DNA of 64,000 nt from Bacteroidota bacterium. Lineage in GTDB: Bacteria; Bacteroidota; Bacteroidia; Bacteroidales; CAIXZF01. The stretch covers positions 1 to 64,000 of the forward strand of contig JAKLIX010000012.1 of the NCBI GenBank assembly GCA_022709385.1, given 5' to 3'. Shown here piece by piece: positions 42,951 to 52,150 of this stretch. Position 1 is the stretch's first letter. Each line of letters starts with the position of its first letter. Both the position numbers and the translations under genes were made by a program. A model generated the notes under the pieces. It saw only the letters and a program-made list of their open reading frames with translations. It had not been told where the DNA came from and did not search any database.

Positions 42951-44795
42951 CTACTCAGCCTCCGCACCTCCCGGATAGCACTGATGCTGAAACCGTAAGG
43001 AAGGGGAGTCGGTCAAAGGCCCCAGTCCCAGTTGCATCCACTTTTCATCCACAGCCCGGATAGTATGAACACTGCTGACAGTACAATTGGGCCAGGGACG
43101 ATTGAATCCGTCCAGGTCGGGGTATTTTCGCGTGCCATCGATCACAAGCACCATGCGGGAGGAAGAAAGCGTCGATGCGGGGATAAGGAAGCAATCATAA
43201 GCCGGGTCAATATTATTCAGTACCCGCCAGACCACAGAGAAATGATCCTCCGGGTCGAGAAATTCTTCAATGAAAACGAGGATTTTCAGGTCTTCCAGTT
43301 CTCCCTGCCTGCTCATCCTGTCGGCCTCCTGCCTGACTTCACCCGATTTTGTCTTTTTGATTGGGATGATACGTACAAAATGTTTCCATAGGTCCTTTTG
43401 AACATTCCGTTTCAGGGGGAAAGCGCTCAGGTCAATCCCCATCTTTCCACCATAGGCAAAAGTTTTACCGGCATGATCCAGGACATCCAGCGGACCACGA
43501 GAAAAATGGACATCACGGCCGGGATCAAAACCCTCAGCGGCTCCATCAAGGATCGTCCGGTAATCAGAAAGGCTGGGAGGGGTGGAAGCGTCCATCCCGG
43601 TTTCATGCTGACCCAGCACTACCATCACTTTGTTCAGCATCATCTGACCCGCACCCCACAGGGCATTCATCACCTTGACAGCCTGTCCGGGATACTCAGG
43701 CCTGATGCAGCTAATCACCAGGTTATGAAACACCCCGGCTGCCGGCATATGCATATCCAGCAACTCGGGAACAATGGTCATCCTGATGGGATTTAGAAAG
43801 ATTCTTTCCGTAGCCAGACCGAGGAATAAGTCCTCCTGAGGCGGAATCCCCACCACAGTCGCCGGATAAATTGCATCTCTGCGGTGCGTGATGCAGGTGA
43901 CATGAAAAACGGGATAAAGATCGGGTAACGAATAAAAACCGGTATGATCTCCGAAAGGGCCTTCGCTTCGAAGCGTTTCCCCCGGATCAACATATCCTTC
44001 AATTACAAAATCTGCATCAGCAGGAACTTCAAGATCCACGGTCAGGCATTTCACCATTTCCACCTTCCGTTTTCTTAAAAAACCTGCCAGCAGGTATTCA
44101 TCCACCTGATCCGGCATGGGAGCGGTAGCCACATAAGTGTATACAGGATCTCCTCCCAGGGTGACGGCTACCGGCATCCTCCTGCTTAGCCGCCTGTATG
44201 CATGGAAATGCCGCGCCGAATTTTTGTGAAGGTGCCAGTGCATACCCGTACTCAGTCCGTCATACACCTGCATGCGGTACATACCGGTGTTGCGCGTACC
44301 ACTTTCGGGATCACGGGTATGAACAAGCGGAAGCGTAATAAAACGCCCCCCGTCATGGGGCCAGCACTGCAACACAGGCAGCTTGCCCAGGTCGGGAGGA
44401 TCCATCACGATTTCCTGGCAAGCGCCCCTTCCCTTAAGCTGAACCGGAAACCAGGCCGACATCTGTGCAAGCGAAGGCAACATCCTGAGCTTGTCAAACA
44501 ACCCCTGCCGCGGCTTCGACAACTTTTGCATCAGGGCAGCGATATCGTCCGCCACATCATCCAGCCTGCTAACCCCCAAGGCCATGCACATGCGCCTTTC
44601 CGTACCAAAAGCATTCATCAGCACCGGAAATTCACTGCCGTTGTTTTCAAATAAAACGGCCCTACCTCCGCTTTTCACAAGCCGGTCGGCAATCTCTGCC
44701 ATTTCCAGCAGCGGTGATACAAAAGCCTTTACCCTGCTCAGTTCACCCTTTGTCTCAAGAAAATCAATATACTGTCTTAAATTCTTATATGCCAT
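42951..44795 (-). CDS. UbiD-family prenylated-FMN decarboxylase
   Basis: This 614-residue protein begins YKNLRQYIDFLETKGELSRVKAFVSPLLEMAEI and matches UbiD throughout: GVSRLDDVADDIAAL, MYRMQVYDGLSTGMHWHLHKNSARH, EGPFGDHTGFYSLPDLYPVFHVTCITHRRDAIYPATVVGIPPQED in segments, then NPIRMTIVPELLDMHMP. Members decarboxylate aromatic acids in quinone biosynthesis. In Bacteroidetes it is often assigned to menaquinone synthesis, but no ubiX or futalosine genes are nearby to confirm that. A TACCTTTG box at 44814-44821 supports ATG 44795 over 44831. Confidence 0.9.
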   Translation of the reverse strand: MAYKNLRQYIDFLETKGELSRVKAFVSPLLEMAEIADRLVKSGGRAVLFENNGSEFPVLMNAFGTERRMCMALGVSRLDDVADDIAALMQKLSKPRQGLFDKLRMLPSLAQMSAWFPVQLKGRGACQEIVMDPPDLGKLPVLQCWPHDGGRFITLPLVHTRDPESGTRNTGMYRMQVYDGLSTGMHWHLHKNSARHFHAYRRLSRRMPVAVTLGGDPVYTYVATAPMPDQVDEYLLAGFLRKRKVEMVKCLTVDLEVPADADFVIEGYVDPGETLRSEGPFGDHTGFYSLPDLYPVFHVTCITHRRDAIYPATVVGIPPQEDLFLGLATERIFLNPIRMTIVPELLDMHMPAAGVFHNLVISCIRPEYPGQAVKVMNALWGAGQMMLNKVMVVLGQHETGMDASTPPSLSDYRTILDGAAEGFDPGRDVHFSRGPLDVLDHAGKTFAYGGKMGIDLSAFPLKRNVQKDLWKHFVRIIPIKKTKSGEVRQEADRMSRQGELEDLKILVFIEEFLDPEDHFSVVWRVLNNIDPAYDCFLIPASTLSSSRMVLVIDGTRKYPDLDGFNRPWPNCTVSSVHTIRAVDEKWMQLGLGPLTDSPSLRFQHQCYPGGAEAE

Positions 44796-44813
44796 CAAAC
44801 AGATATCTTTCCC

Positions 44814-44821
44814 CAAAGGTA
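44814..44821 (-). promoter_or_regulatory. -7 promoter box for the ubiD-family gene
   Basis: The minus strand reads TACCTTTG, 18 bp upstream of the ATG at 44795. It lies inside the longer open frame from 44831, which argues against that start. No TTTG is present at -33. Confidence 0.45.
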
Positions 44822-44885
44822 AGGACTGCAACCCAAGATGGAACAGTTACCCGGAATTATTGTAATTTGCAGGCTGTTAATAACA

Positions 44886-44898
44886 ATGTGACACATGG
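44886..44898. repeat. Single palindrome unit at the start of the methyltransferase gene
   Basis: ATGTGACACATGG is a single unit of the palindrome family. The downstream ATG of the unit (44895) is the first codon of the methyltransferase, so the repeat supplies the start codon. Confidence 0.7.
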
Positions 44899-45704
44899 CC
44901 GGACCAGGGTTCAAACGTTGGCTTTCAAATCTTCTCAGGCAGGCAGGATTATTGTATCTTACTGATTACATGATGTTTTGGCTTCAAAAGGTCAGAAATT
45001 ACAAGAAAAACCAGTCGTTTAAAAAGGCCAACCCGGGTATTGTCCTGCCGCCCGACTACCTGGTATATGAGTCTTTCCAGCTTGATTACCGGAAATATTA
45101 TACCGACAGCATCGAAACTGCCAGGTGGCTGACCGGGATTTTTAAAACCCATGCCCATCTTTACAATGCCAATATCCTCGATTGGGGATGCGGGCCCGGA
45201 AGGATCATCAGGCATTTACCGGATCTGGCCGGCGCTCCCTGTTTTATTTACGGAACAGACTGTAATCCAAGGACGATCGCTTGGTGCCGTCATAATATCC
45301 CGGGTGTACAGTTCAGTCAAAACAGCATGGATCCTCCCCTCGACTTCAACGATCAGTTTTTTCATATCATTTACGGGATTTCCATTTTCACCCATCTTTC
45401 CGAACCCATGCACCGGGCCTGGGCGGCTGAGCTCCACCGTCTGCTGGCTCCGGAAGGCATCTGCCTGCTTACCACCCAGGGCGAAGCCTTTCTCCAGAAA
45501 CTCACCGGAAAAGAGCAGCAAAGTTTCAGGGAAGGCAGGCTTGTGGTCAGGGGAAAAGTGAAGGAGGGACACCGGATCTGGTCGGCTTTTCAGCCCGAAA
45601 GTTACATCATGGAATTGTTTGCCGGTTTCAGCCTGGTTTCACTCCGTAAGGGTGAGGCTTCAGGCAGGCCGCAGCAGGATGTTTGGGTATTCAGAAAGGC
45701 TTGA
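44895..45704 (+). CDS. Class I SAM-dependent methyltransferase
   Basis: This 269-residue protein has a Rossmann methyltransferase fold: NILDWGCGPGRIIRHLPDL (motif I), IYGTDCNPRTIAWCRHN, FFHIIYGISIFTHLSEPMHRAWAAELHRLLAPEGICLLTTQG. The N-terminal 60 residues are basic and hydrophobic. The substrate is unknown, and its position at the edge of a polysaccharide block suggests glycan methylation. The start codon lies within a palindromic repeat. An alternative internal start is ATG 44970 (MMFWLQKV). Confidence 0.85.
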   Translation: MAGPGFKRWLSNLLRQAGLLYLTDYMMFWLQKVRNYKKNQSFKKANPGIVLPPDYLVYESFQLDYRKYYTDSIETARWLTGIFKTHAHLYNANILDWGCGPGRIIRHLPDLAGAPCFIYGTDCNPRTIAWCRHNIPGVQFSQNSMDPPLDFNDQFFHIIYGISIFTHLSEPMHRAWAAELHRLLAPEGICLLTTQGEAFLQKLTGKEQQSFREGRLVVRGKVKEGHRIWSAFQPESYIMELFAGFSLVSLRKGEASGRPQQDVWVFRKA

Positions 45705-45763
45705 TGCTTTCCATGCGTGCTTTGTTTATTTCCATGGATTCAGGACATCAGACATCCTGTAGC

Positions 45764-45790
45764 ATGTGACACATTGACGATGTGTCACAT
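45764..45790. repeat. Palindrome pair between convergent genes
   Basis: ATGTGACACAT (45764-45774), a 5-bp spacer, then ATGTGTCACAT (45780-45790) make an 11-bp perfect stem. It lies between the convergent methyltransferase and polymerase genes, a position where a bidirectional transcript end would be expected. Confidence 0.85.
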
Positions 45791-45799
45791 CAAGTGTTA

Positions 45800-47269
45800 T
45801 CATTTACCGGGCGATGAGGTCTTTCTGGCCGGGATCTCCCTCCTGGCTGCATAAAGGTCGAAGGAAACCAGAACGGCGGCAAAGCCCCAGAAAGGGACAG
45901 AAGCTTTATCCGAATCGAGAAAGTTGTTCAGGAAGCCGTGAACCAGGTAGGTGAACAACCCAAGGACGATCAGCAGGCTCATCAGCCGGATGTCTTTGTC
46001 TGCGGCGCGCTGCCAAACTTTCAGCCCGGTGTAAATAATCAGCACCACCACCGCGATGAAACTCAGCATGCCGGGAAATCCCGATTCCGACAGCGGCCCG
46101 ATATACTCACTGTGGGCATTTCCCCTGTCGCCCGCATTGGTACTGATGATGGTGCGTTCCTGAGAATTCTGGAAAGGGGCGTACAGAAACTGATATGTCC
46201 CTGGGCCCCAACCAAGCACTGGCCTTTCGGAAAACATCCGGATGGCCGATTTCCAACGGTTGATCCGTTCCAGGTTGGATGCATCCGTAGTGATATTGGC
46301 AATCGACTGCACATGCTCCACCAGGTTGCTGGATGAATCCTGCTTGTTTTTTTCCAGACGCTGAAAAATCTGATCCTGAAAAACACTAAAAACCACAACA
46401 ACACCAAGAAAAACAAGCGCCAGGGTGCGAAACCTGATTTTGAGCAGGATAATGATCAGGATAGCTGCTCCAAATGCGAGGCTCAACCAGGCGGCCCTGC
46501 TGAAACTGAAAAAGATCCCCACTCCCAGGATCACAAAAAACAGAAAACAGAAAAGGTGGAGGGTCCTGGTGTAATGCTTGCTGAACATCATCCCGAAAAG
46601 CACGGGAATATACATGGCCAGTACGGCTCCATATGCCGTATGGTCATTGAAAAACGGGCTCATGACCCAGTGACCCGGATCTTCAGCAAACCCCCACAGC
46701 GAATGTTTGTAGAGTGTATAAATAACAACCCCTGAGAGAGGAATTGTATACAGCCAGATAAAGCGTTTTACATTTGCCGGGTTCTTAAACAACTGTGTTG
46801 CAATAAAGAAGAAGGGTATCACAAACCAGAGCCTGGCAACAAAAAACTTCACTGATACCCAGGGCAGTTCACTTGTAAAGGTGGTGATCAGCATCCATGC
46901 GAGATAGATATAGATCGCAAGGCTCACGGGATGCCGGCTTGCCCTTTTATCAAAATCGTTCTCATATAAAACCCGGAAAAGGAAAAAGAGTAAAACCCCA
47001 AAAAGCAGTGGTTCCGTCGGAAGGCTGATTCCAAGATTGTACTCGAAGTCCCTGACATTGATCGCAAGAGGTGTAAGGAAGGTGATGATAAGCAGCACTT
47101 TGTCAAGTGAATACACGTAAAGCAGGAGCAATGCAAGCACTACCGGCAGCAGGAATCCCCAATAATGTTCCTTTACAACCAGATAGGCGTTCAAAGCGAT
47201 AAAAAGAGCACTGAGAACATAGACCCAGCGAAGCTTATTTTTCTCTATAAGTTCCACCTTCAGTGTCAA
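45800..47269 (-). CDS. O-antigen ligase/polymerase-like protein (Wzy_C)
   Basis: This 489-residue polytopic membrane protein has about ten helices and a Wzy_C-type loop (NLERINRWKSAIRMFSERPVLGWGPGTYQFLYAPFQ), then DRGNAHSEYIGPLSESGFPGMLSFI with the conserved His. It polymerises or attaches glycans on the periplasmic side. No ATG is available, and TTG 47269 follows the stop of the previous gene with no gap. It is the last gene of the minus-strand operon 50866-45800. Confidence 0.82.
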   Translation of the reverse strand: MTLKVELIEKNKLRWVYVLSALFIALNAYLVVKEHYWGFLLPVVLALLLLYVYSLDKVLLIITFLTPLAINVRDFEYNLGISLPTEPLLFGVLLFFLFRVLYENDFDKRASRHPVSLAIYIYLAWMLITTFTSELPWVSVKFFVARLWFVIPFFFIATQLFKNPANVKRFIWLYTIPLSGVVIYTLYKHSLWGFAEDPGHWVMSPFFNDHTAYGAVLAMYIPVLFGMMFSKHYTRTLHLFCFLFFVILGVGIFFSFSRAAWLSLAFGAAILIIILLKIRFRTLALVFLGVVVVFSVFQDQIFQRLEKNKQDSSSNLVEHVQSIANITTDASNLERINRWKSAIRMFSERPVLGWGPGTYQFLYAPFQNSQERTIISTNAGDRGNAHSEYIGPLSESGFPGMLSFIAVVVLIIYTGLKVWQRAADKDIRLMSLLIVLGLFTYLVHGFLNNFLDSDKASVPFWGFAAVLVSFDLYAARREIPARKTSSPGK

Positions 47270-48289
47270 TCAGGATTGATCAGGCTTTTCGACCTGCCGC
47301 TGGTTTTCCAGCCAGGAAATGATCATCAGGCTCAGAAAGAAAGAGGCCAGAATACTCAGGATGACAACCATCCAGATCTTTGGAAAAAACTTATTATCAG
47401 AAACATAGGGTTTAACTACAAGATTGGAATAGGTGTACTCCCTGTTTGCGGCCAGCAAAGCTTCATCATATTTTTGTTTGAATTCGCTGTATGCCTCTGC
47501 CTCTGATTCGGCAAGCTTGAGCAGCAGCACCAACTCGCCACCTTTTGCAAGGAGAGCGGATCTCATGGTTTCCACCTCCTGCCTGTTGATCCTTGCTCCG
47601 GATCCGTCGACCGTACCCAGCATCCCCCGCAGCAGTTCCCTGCTCTGGGCCGAATAATCCATCAAACCGTATTTAACCCCGTATTCATTGATCCGGTTCT
47701 GAATGGAATCAAACATCAGTTGCTTGACTGCCAGCACCTGATCATAATTTCTGACCACTTCCATGAATTTCATCTTGTGAAGTGAACGGACCTTGGAATC
47801 ATACACTTGCAGGATGGTGTTCACCATGTCGCAGGCAGTGGCGGGAGACTGATCAACGACCTCTATCATCACCGACTCAAATTCCGTCTTCTTGACCTTC
47901 ACCCGTTTACCAAACATATACAGCAAGGTCGAGTAATAATGCTTGTCATTTGGATCGAGACCGTAATGGCTGCCAAGATTGTAGCTTTCGATCAGGGTAT
48001 CGCGGATATCACTGGCGTTGAGCAGTTGAATCATCTGCTCGGTTTCACTCTCATCAGAATATGGCTGAATATTGGAAGGATAAACAACGGCAAATGACTT
48101 ATACAAGGGCGTGACAAACAGCGAACTGGAGAAAAATGCAGCGAGCACCGCGGCAGCGATACAGATCACCAGCAGGTGCATTTTCCATCGGTTGATCAGT
48201 TTGAGCAGGTTCATATGGTTAAAAAAATTATTCACATCTATATATGGGATTTCAATATTCAGCCAGGGTTTGCCCGGAGGAATCTTCAA
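47270..48289 (-). CDS. Wzz-like chain-length determinant protein 1
   Basis: This 339-residue protein has a first membrane helix near 40-58 (LLVICIAAAVLAAFFSSSLF), a periplasmic helical region and a second helix near 305-325 (KIWMVVILSILASFFLSLMII). It has the conserved PLYKSFAVVYPS after helix 1. It aligns throughout with its neighbour at 48286 (LFVTPLYKS against LFITPKYKS), so the two arose by duplication. TTG 48289 overlaps the neighbour's TGA; ATG 48214 is an alternative start 25 codons in. Confidence 0.82.
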   Translation of the reverse strand: MKIPPGKPWLNIEIPYIDVNNFFNHMNLLKLINRWKMHLLVICIAAAVLAAFFSSSLFVTPLYKSFAVVYPSNIQPYSDESETEQMIQLLNASDIRDTLIESYNLGSHYGLDPNDKHYYSTLLYMFGKRVKVKKTEFESVMIEVVDQSPATACDMVNTILQVYDSKVRSLHKMKFMEVVRNYDQVLAVKQLMFDSIQNRINEYGVKYGLMDYSAQSRELLRGMLGTVDGSGARINRQEVETMRSALLAKGGELVLLLKLAESEAEAYSEFKQKYDEALLAANREYTYSNLVVKPYVSDNKFFPKIWMVVILSILASFFLSLMIISWLENQRQVEKPDQS

Positions 48290-49341
48290 CCGGATTCCGG
48301 CCGGGCTTTTTTTTTTACGCCAGGGCCGGTTTCTGCTGCAAATCCAAGATTCTCAATGCTGATAATAGCAAGGATGGCAAGGATGAGAGATGAAAACAAA
48401 CTGACAACCATAATCAGCCATCGGACCGGATAGGATTTTCTTTCTGCTTTGTAGGCATTGTTCACAATAAACTTCTGAGGCAAAACCTGCTCTGCATCCA
48501 CTTTGGCCTGGGTATATTTCGCTTTCAGCTCGCTCAGCTGTTTCTTTTCATGCAACAGATCGTCCCGGAGCGACACATAAGCACCGCCATAGTCAGCCAA
48601 AACCGCCAGTTTTTCTTCAAGTGCTTTAACCCCGCGTGTATTGCCTTTGGCTATCTCGATGGCCAGTTGCTGGTTGATCATTTCCGACTGGGTTTCATAA
48701 TCATGAACTCCCAGCTTCCTGAGAACGGTCATCGAATCTTCCTTGCGTTGCACGTCCATGCTGAGTGCCAGGTATTCAGATTCCACTATCCTGAATCCCT
48801 GCATCGCTCTTTCCCTGATCATATGGTTTTTTACCGTATCCACAAGGTTGGCAATGGCATTGGCAATATCGGCGGAAAGCTGGGGGTCTTTGTCCAGAAC
48901 AGTAATCTGAACAGCCATATACTCCGTCCTCTTGAAAGTGATATTCTTCTCGTATTCCCGGAAGAGCCTTGTATTCCGGTACCTGTCGCTGCTATCTATC
49001 CCGTAATGCGTCATCAGACTGAACCAATTGATCACTTTCGAGCGGATCTCATTGGAATTCAATATCTGAAGCAACTGTTCCGCCTGCTCTTCCTCCCCGA
49101 TTTCCAGGATATCCTGCTTCATTCCGAAGCTTTCTGCTAACAAGGCCTTGGAGATGGAGTTGGTGCTGGTGGGGAACATGATCACCACCGATTTATATTT
49201 CGGCGTGATAAACAGCGGTGATGAAAAGAAAAGTGATGCCAGCACAGCGACACAGGAAATCAATATCAGCGCCTTCCTCCATTTATAAAGAAACAGGAAA
49301 AAGTTCGATGAATTGAAATCAAATCGGTACGCTGGTTTCAT
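48286..49341 (-). CDS. Wzz-like chain-length determinant protein 2
   Basis: This 351-residue paralogue of the next gene downstream has membrane helices near 25-45 (ALILISCVAVLASLFFSSPLF) and 310-330 (WLIMVVSLFSSLILAILAII). It carries ITPKYKSVVIMFPTSTNS and a long coiled-coil periplasmic region. The C-terminus ends in a basic tail (KKKARPESG) with no tyrosine kinase domain. Two such proteins in one operon could act as a mixed oligomer. Confidence 0.85.
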   Translation of the reverse strand: MKPAYRFDFNSSNFFLFLYKWRKALILISCVAVLASLFFSSPLFITPKYKSVVIMFPTSTNSISKALLAESFGMKQDILEIGEEEQAEQLLQILNSNEIRSKVINWFSLMTHYGIDSSDRYRNTRLFREYEKNITFKRTEYMAVQITVLDKDPQLSADIANAIANLVDTVKNHMIRERAMQGFRIVESEYLALSMDVQRKEDSMTVLRKLGVHDYETQSEMINQQLAIEIAKGNTRGVKALEEKLAVLADYGGAYVSLRDDLLHEKKQLSELKAKYTQAKVDAEQVLPQKFIVNNAYKAERKSYPVRWLIMVVSLFSSLILAILAIISIENLGFAAETGPGVKKKARPESG

Positions 49342-49420
49342 CCTTTCAGCCTGGCTGATTTTTAAATCCGGCCGGTAAATATAGAAAAATATTTGATGAG
49401 GAACCCCCTTTTGAAAAAAC

Positions 49421-50866
49421 TCATTCTTTCCTCAGTATCTTTATGATAGCTGATATATGCACCAGCCTGAGCATGAAGGCCCATCCTGCCGAAAGGAGAA
49501 AAGCAGATACAATGCCTATCTCCCAGCGAAATGCCGGCAGACGGCTAACCCACGAAAACAACAACACGCCAGCTGCGAAAAGGATCACTTTCAAGGCATA
49601 AGATCTGTCGATACCCCAGCGGAAAACCCTGGATGCGATTACAATCTGCACCAGCGCGATAAAACACTGGGTGATCAGGCTCGACCAGGATGATCCCAAA
49701 GCCTGGTATTCAGGTATTAAAACCAGGTTCAGAAAAAAATTGATCAATACGCCCATTGAAGCCAACAGGTTCATTTCCCGTAGATTACCATTAGCTGTCA
49801 GCAAGGTGCCGAAAACATACGTCAGTGAAATCGGAATAAAACCCGTCATCAGCCAGCGAAATACGGCGGCGCTCTCGCTCACATGCGCCACGTAAAGCAA
49901 ACCCATCAGATCGAATCCGTAAAAATGCGACAACACGGCAACAATCACCGATACCGTTAGCAGCAGGGAGGTAGATAACCTGACCAGCTCCTTCACGCCC
50001 TGCTTTTCCTTCAGCATCCTGGAAAACAAAGGCAGCAACAACACCGCGAAAAGGTAGGCGATCATATTGGTGGCATCCAGGAGCCTGTATGCCGAAGCGT
50101 ATATCCCCGCCTGGGCCTTGCCCGTGATCCCGCTCAGCATCCGTTCCAGCATCACGGCATCCAGCCTGTTGTAGAATGTCATCAGCAACACAAGGATGGC
50201 AAAGGGAAAACTCCGCCTGATAATCATCACCGAAAACGGCCAGTTCCAGTGCATACGCGTAAAGGCCGATTTCCTGATCACGATGACCAGGGCAGTCAGT
50301 GCCGTAATAACATAGGCGAAGGTCTGGCTGTAAATAAACCATTCAATCCGGAATGCCTGGCTGGTAACCCTGCCCCACAGCAACACACTGCAAATGGCAA
50401 TCATCAGCACACGGTCAAGTACCGAAATGAGGCTGTCGGTTTTAAACATCAGTAATCCCGAAATATTCGACCTCAGGTATAGAATCAGCGAAATTAAAAA
50501 CTGATTCAGCCCAAAAAAAGCCAGATACCTGATCTGCAATACGTTATACCCAAGAATCAGGGCCATAAGAAAGATCACGATGAAATACAACACCGCCAGC
50601 ATTAACTTCAACAGGATGATACTGCTGAAATGCTTCTTCAGCAGGTGGCTGCTCTGTGCAATATTCCTGTTGTTGAAATTGGTGATACCGAAATCAAGAA
50701 TGATATTGAACAGAAAACTGAAGTTGAAAATTACGAAATAGGTCCCGTAATCCACTGCCCCCGTCACATTCTGTACAGTAAGGTCAATACCCAGTATCCA
50801 AAATGGTTTGATCAGGATATTCAGGGTCAGTAGCAGTCCCAGGTTGGTTAAAAACTTCCGCTGCAT
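49421..50866 (-). CDS. Polysaccharide flippase (Wzx-like)
   Basis: This 481-residue protein has about 13-14 hydrophobic helices. It opens RKFLTNLGLLLTLNILIKPFWILGIDLTVQNVTGAVDYGTYF and contains FYNRLDAVMLERMLSGITGKAQAGIYASAYRLLDA, typical of the MOP/Wzx exporter family. It heads the operon with the two Wzz-like genes and the polymerase. It is divergent from the glycosyltransferase at 50984 across a 117-bp shared promoter region. Confidence 0.9.
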   Translation of the reverse strand: MQRKFLTNLGLLLTLNILIKPFWILGIDLTVQNVTGAVDYGTYFVIFNFSFLFNIILDFGITNFNNRNIAQSSHLLKKHFSSIILLKLMLAVLYFIVIFLMALILGYNVLQIRYLAFFGLNQFLISLILYLRSNISGLLMFKTDSLISVLDRVLMIAICSVLLWGRVTSQAFRIEWFIYSQTFAYVITALTALVIVIRKSAFTRMHWNWPFSVMIIRRSFPFAILVLLMTFYNRLDAVMLERMLSGITGKAQAGIYASAYRLLDATNMIAYLFAVLLLPLFSRMLKEKQGVKELVRLSTSLLLTVSVIVAVLSHFYGFDLMGLLYVAHVSESAAVFRWLMTGFIPISLTYVFGTLLTANGNLREMNLLASMGVLINFFLNLVLIPEYQALGSSWSSLITQCFIALVQIVIASRVFRWGIDRSYALKVILFAAGVLLFSWVSRLPAFRWEIGIVSAFLLSAGWAFMLRLVHISAIIKILRKE

Positions 50867-50983
50867 GGGTTCCGGGTAAGGAGTTTATCCTGATGTGTAG
50901 GTGAGAATGAGTAAAAATTAGGATATTTGCCGCAAATGTAAACTTTATTGTCCTGTTTATAAAACCCTTTCAATCCTTCGCTC

Positions 50984-52150
50984 GTGAGCAAACTCCGCAT
51001 CGCCGTTAACACCAGACTGCTGCTGAAAAACAAGCTGGAAGGGATTGGCTGGTTCACTTATGAAAGTCTGAAACGGATCGTGACAGCCCATCCTGAAGCG
51101 GAGTTCATTTTCATTTTCGACCGCAGGCCTGATGCTTCCTTCCTCTTCGCCCCCAATGTCTCTGCCAGAATCATACCGCCCCAGGCCCGTCATCCTTTCC
51201 TCTTTTATCTATGGTTTAATCTCTCACTGCCACAACTGCTCAGAAAAATCAAACCCGACCTTTTCCTTTCTCCCGACGGCTACAATGCCCTGCCTTACAA
51301 AGGAAAATCCCTGATAGTGATCCATGACCTGAACTTTGAACATCATCCCGATGACCTGCCTTGCCTGGTCAGAAGGTATTACCGGTATTTTTTCCCGAAG
51401 TTTGCAGCAAAAGCCACACGCATAGCCACTGTTTCAGAATACTCTAAATCCGATATCAGGCAACATTACCATATTGCACCCGAAAAAATTGACGTGGTTT
51501 ACGATGGTGTAAATGAAGCACTTAAGCCACTTACTCAGGATGAATGCACCCAGATCAGGGAGCAGTTGTGCCAGGGAGATCCTTTTTTTGTGTTCATCGG
51601 ATCGCTGCATCCCCGCAAGAACCTTGCAATGTTATTCAGGGCTTTCGACCATTTCAGGAATACCAGCAACAGCCGTGTTTGCCTGGTGATCGCCGGAGCG
51701 AAAAAATGGTGGACCCGCGACATACAACACACTTACCAGCAAATGCAACACCGTGATGACGTGATTTTTACCGGTCGTCTCAGTGTTTCGGAACTGAACC
51801 GGGTACTGGGGGCTTCTCTCGCACTGGTTTACATTTCCTATTTTGAAGGTTTTGGAATACCCCTGCTCGAGGCATTTGCCTGCAAGGTTCCCGTGATCGC
51901 TTCAAATATTACCTCCCTGCCCGAAATTGCCGGGGACGCAGCCATTTTAGTCGATCCGTTCAACGAAGCCGATATTGCCACGGCCATGCATCAAATCACT
52001 GATAATGAACATATCCGTGAACAATTGATCGCAAAGGGAACATCCCGCCTGGCCAGTTTCAGCTGGGAACGAACAGCATCCCTGCTATGGGATTCCATGA
52101 TAAAAACCATTAAGCATCCTGATGATGGACCGAAACAACAAACAGCTTAA
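50984..52150 (+). CDS. GT4-family glycosyltransferase
   Basis: This 388-residue GT-B enzyme has an N-terminal acceptor domain (LRIAVNTRLLLKNKLEGIGWFTYESLKRI) and a C-terminal sugar-nucleotide domain with FIGSLHPRKNLAMLFRAF and the donor-binding E-x7-E in YISYFEGFGIPLLEAFACKVPVIAS. The start is GTG at 50984, where the conserved first strand begins. The 3' end overlaps purD by 29 bp. Confidence 0.92.
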   Translation: MSKLRIAVNTRLLLKNKLEGIGWFTYESLKRIVTAHPEAEFIFIFDRRPDASFLFAPNVSARIIPPQARHPFLFYLWFNLSLPQLLRKIKPDLFLSPDGYNALPYKGKSLIVIHDLNFEHHPDDLPCLVRRYYRYFFPKFAAKATRIATVSEYSKSDIRQHYHIAPEKIDVVYDGVNEALKPLTQDECTQIREQLCQGDPFFVFIGSLHPRKNLAMLFRAFDHFRNTSNSRVCLVIAGAKKWWTRDIQHTYQQMQHRDDVIFTGRLSVSELNRVLGASLALVYISYFEGFGIPLLEAFACKVPVIASNITSLPEIAGDAAILVDPFNEADIATAMHQITDNEHIREQLIAKGTSRLASFSWERTASLLWDSMIKTIKHPDDGPKQQTA

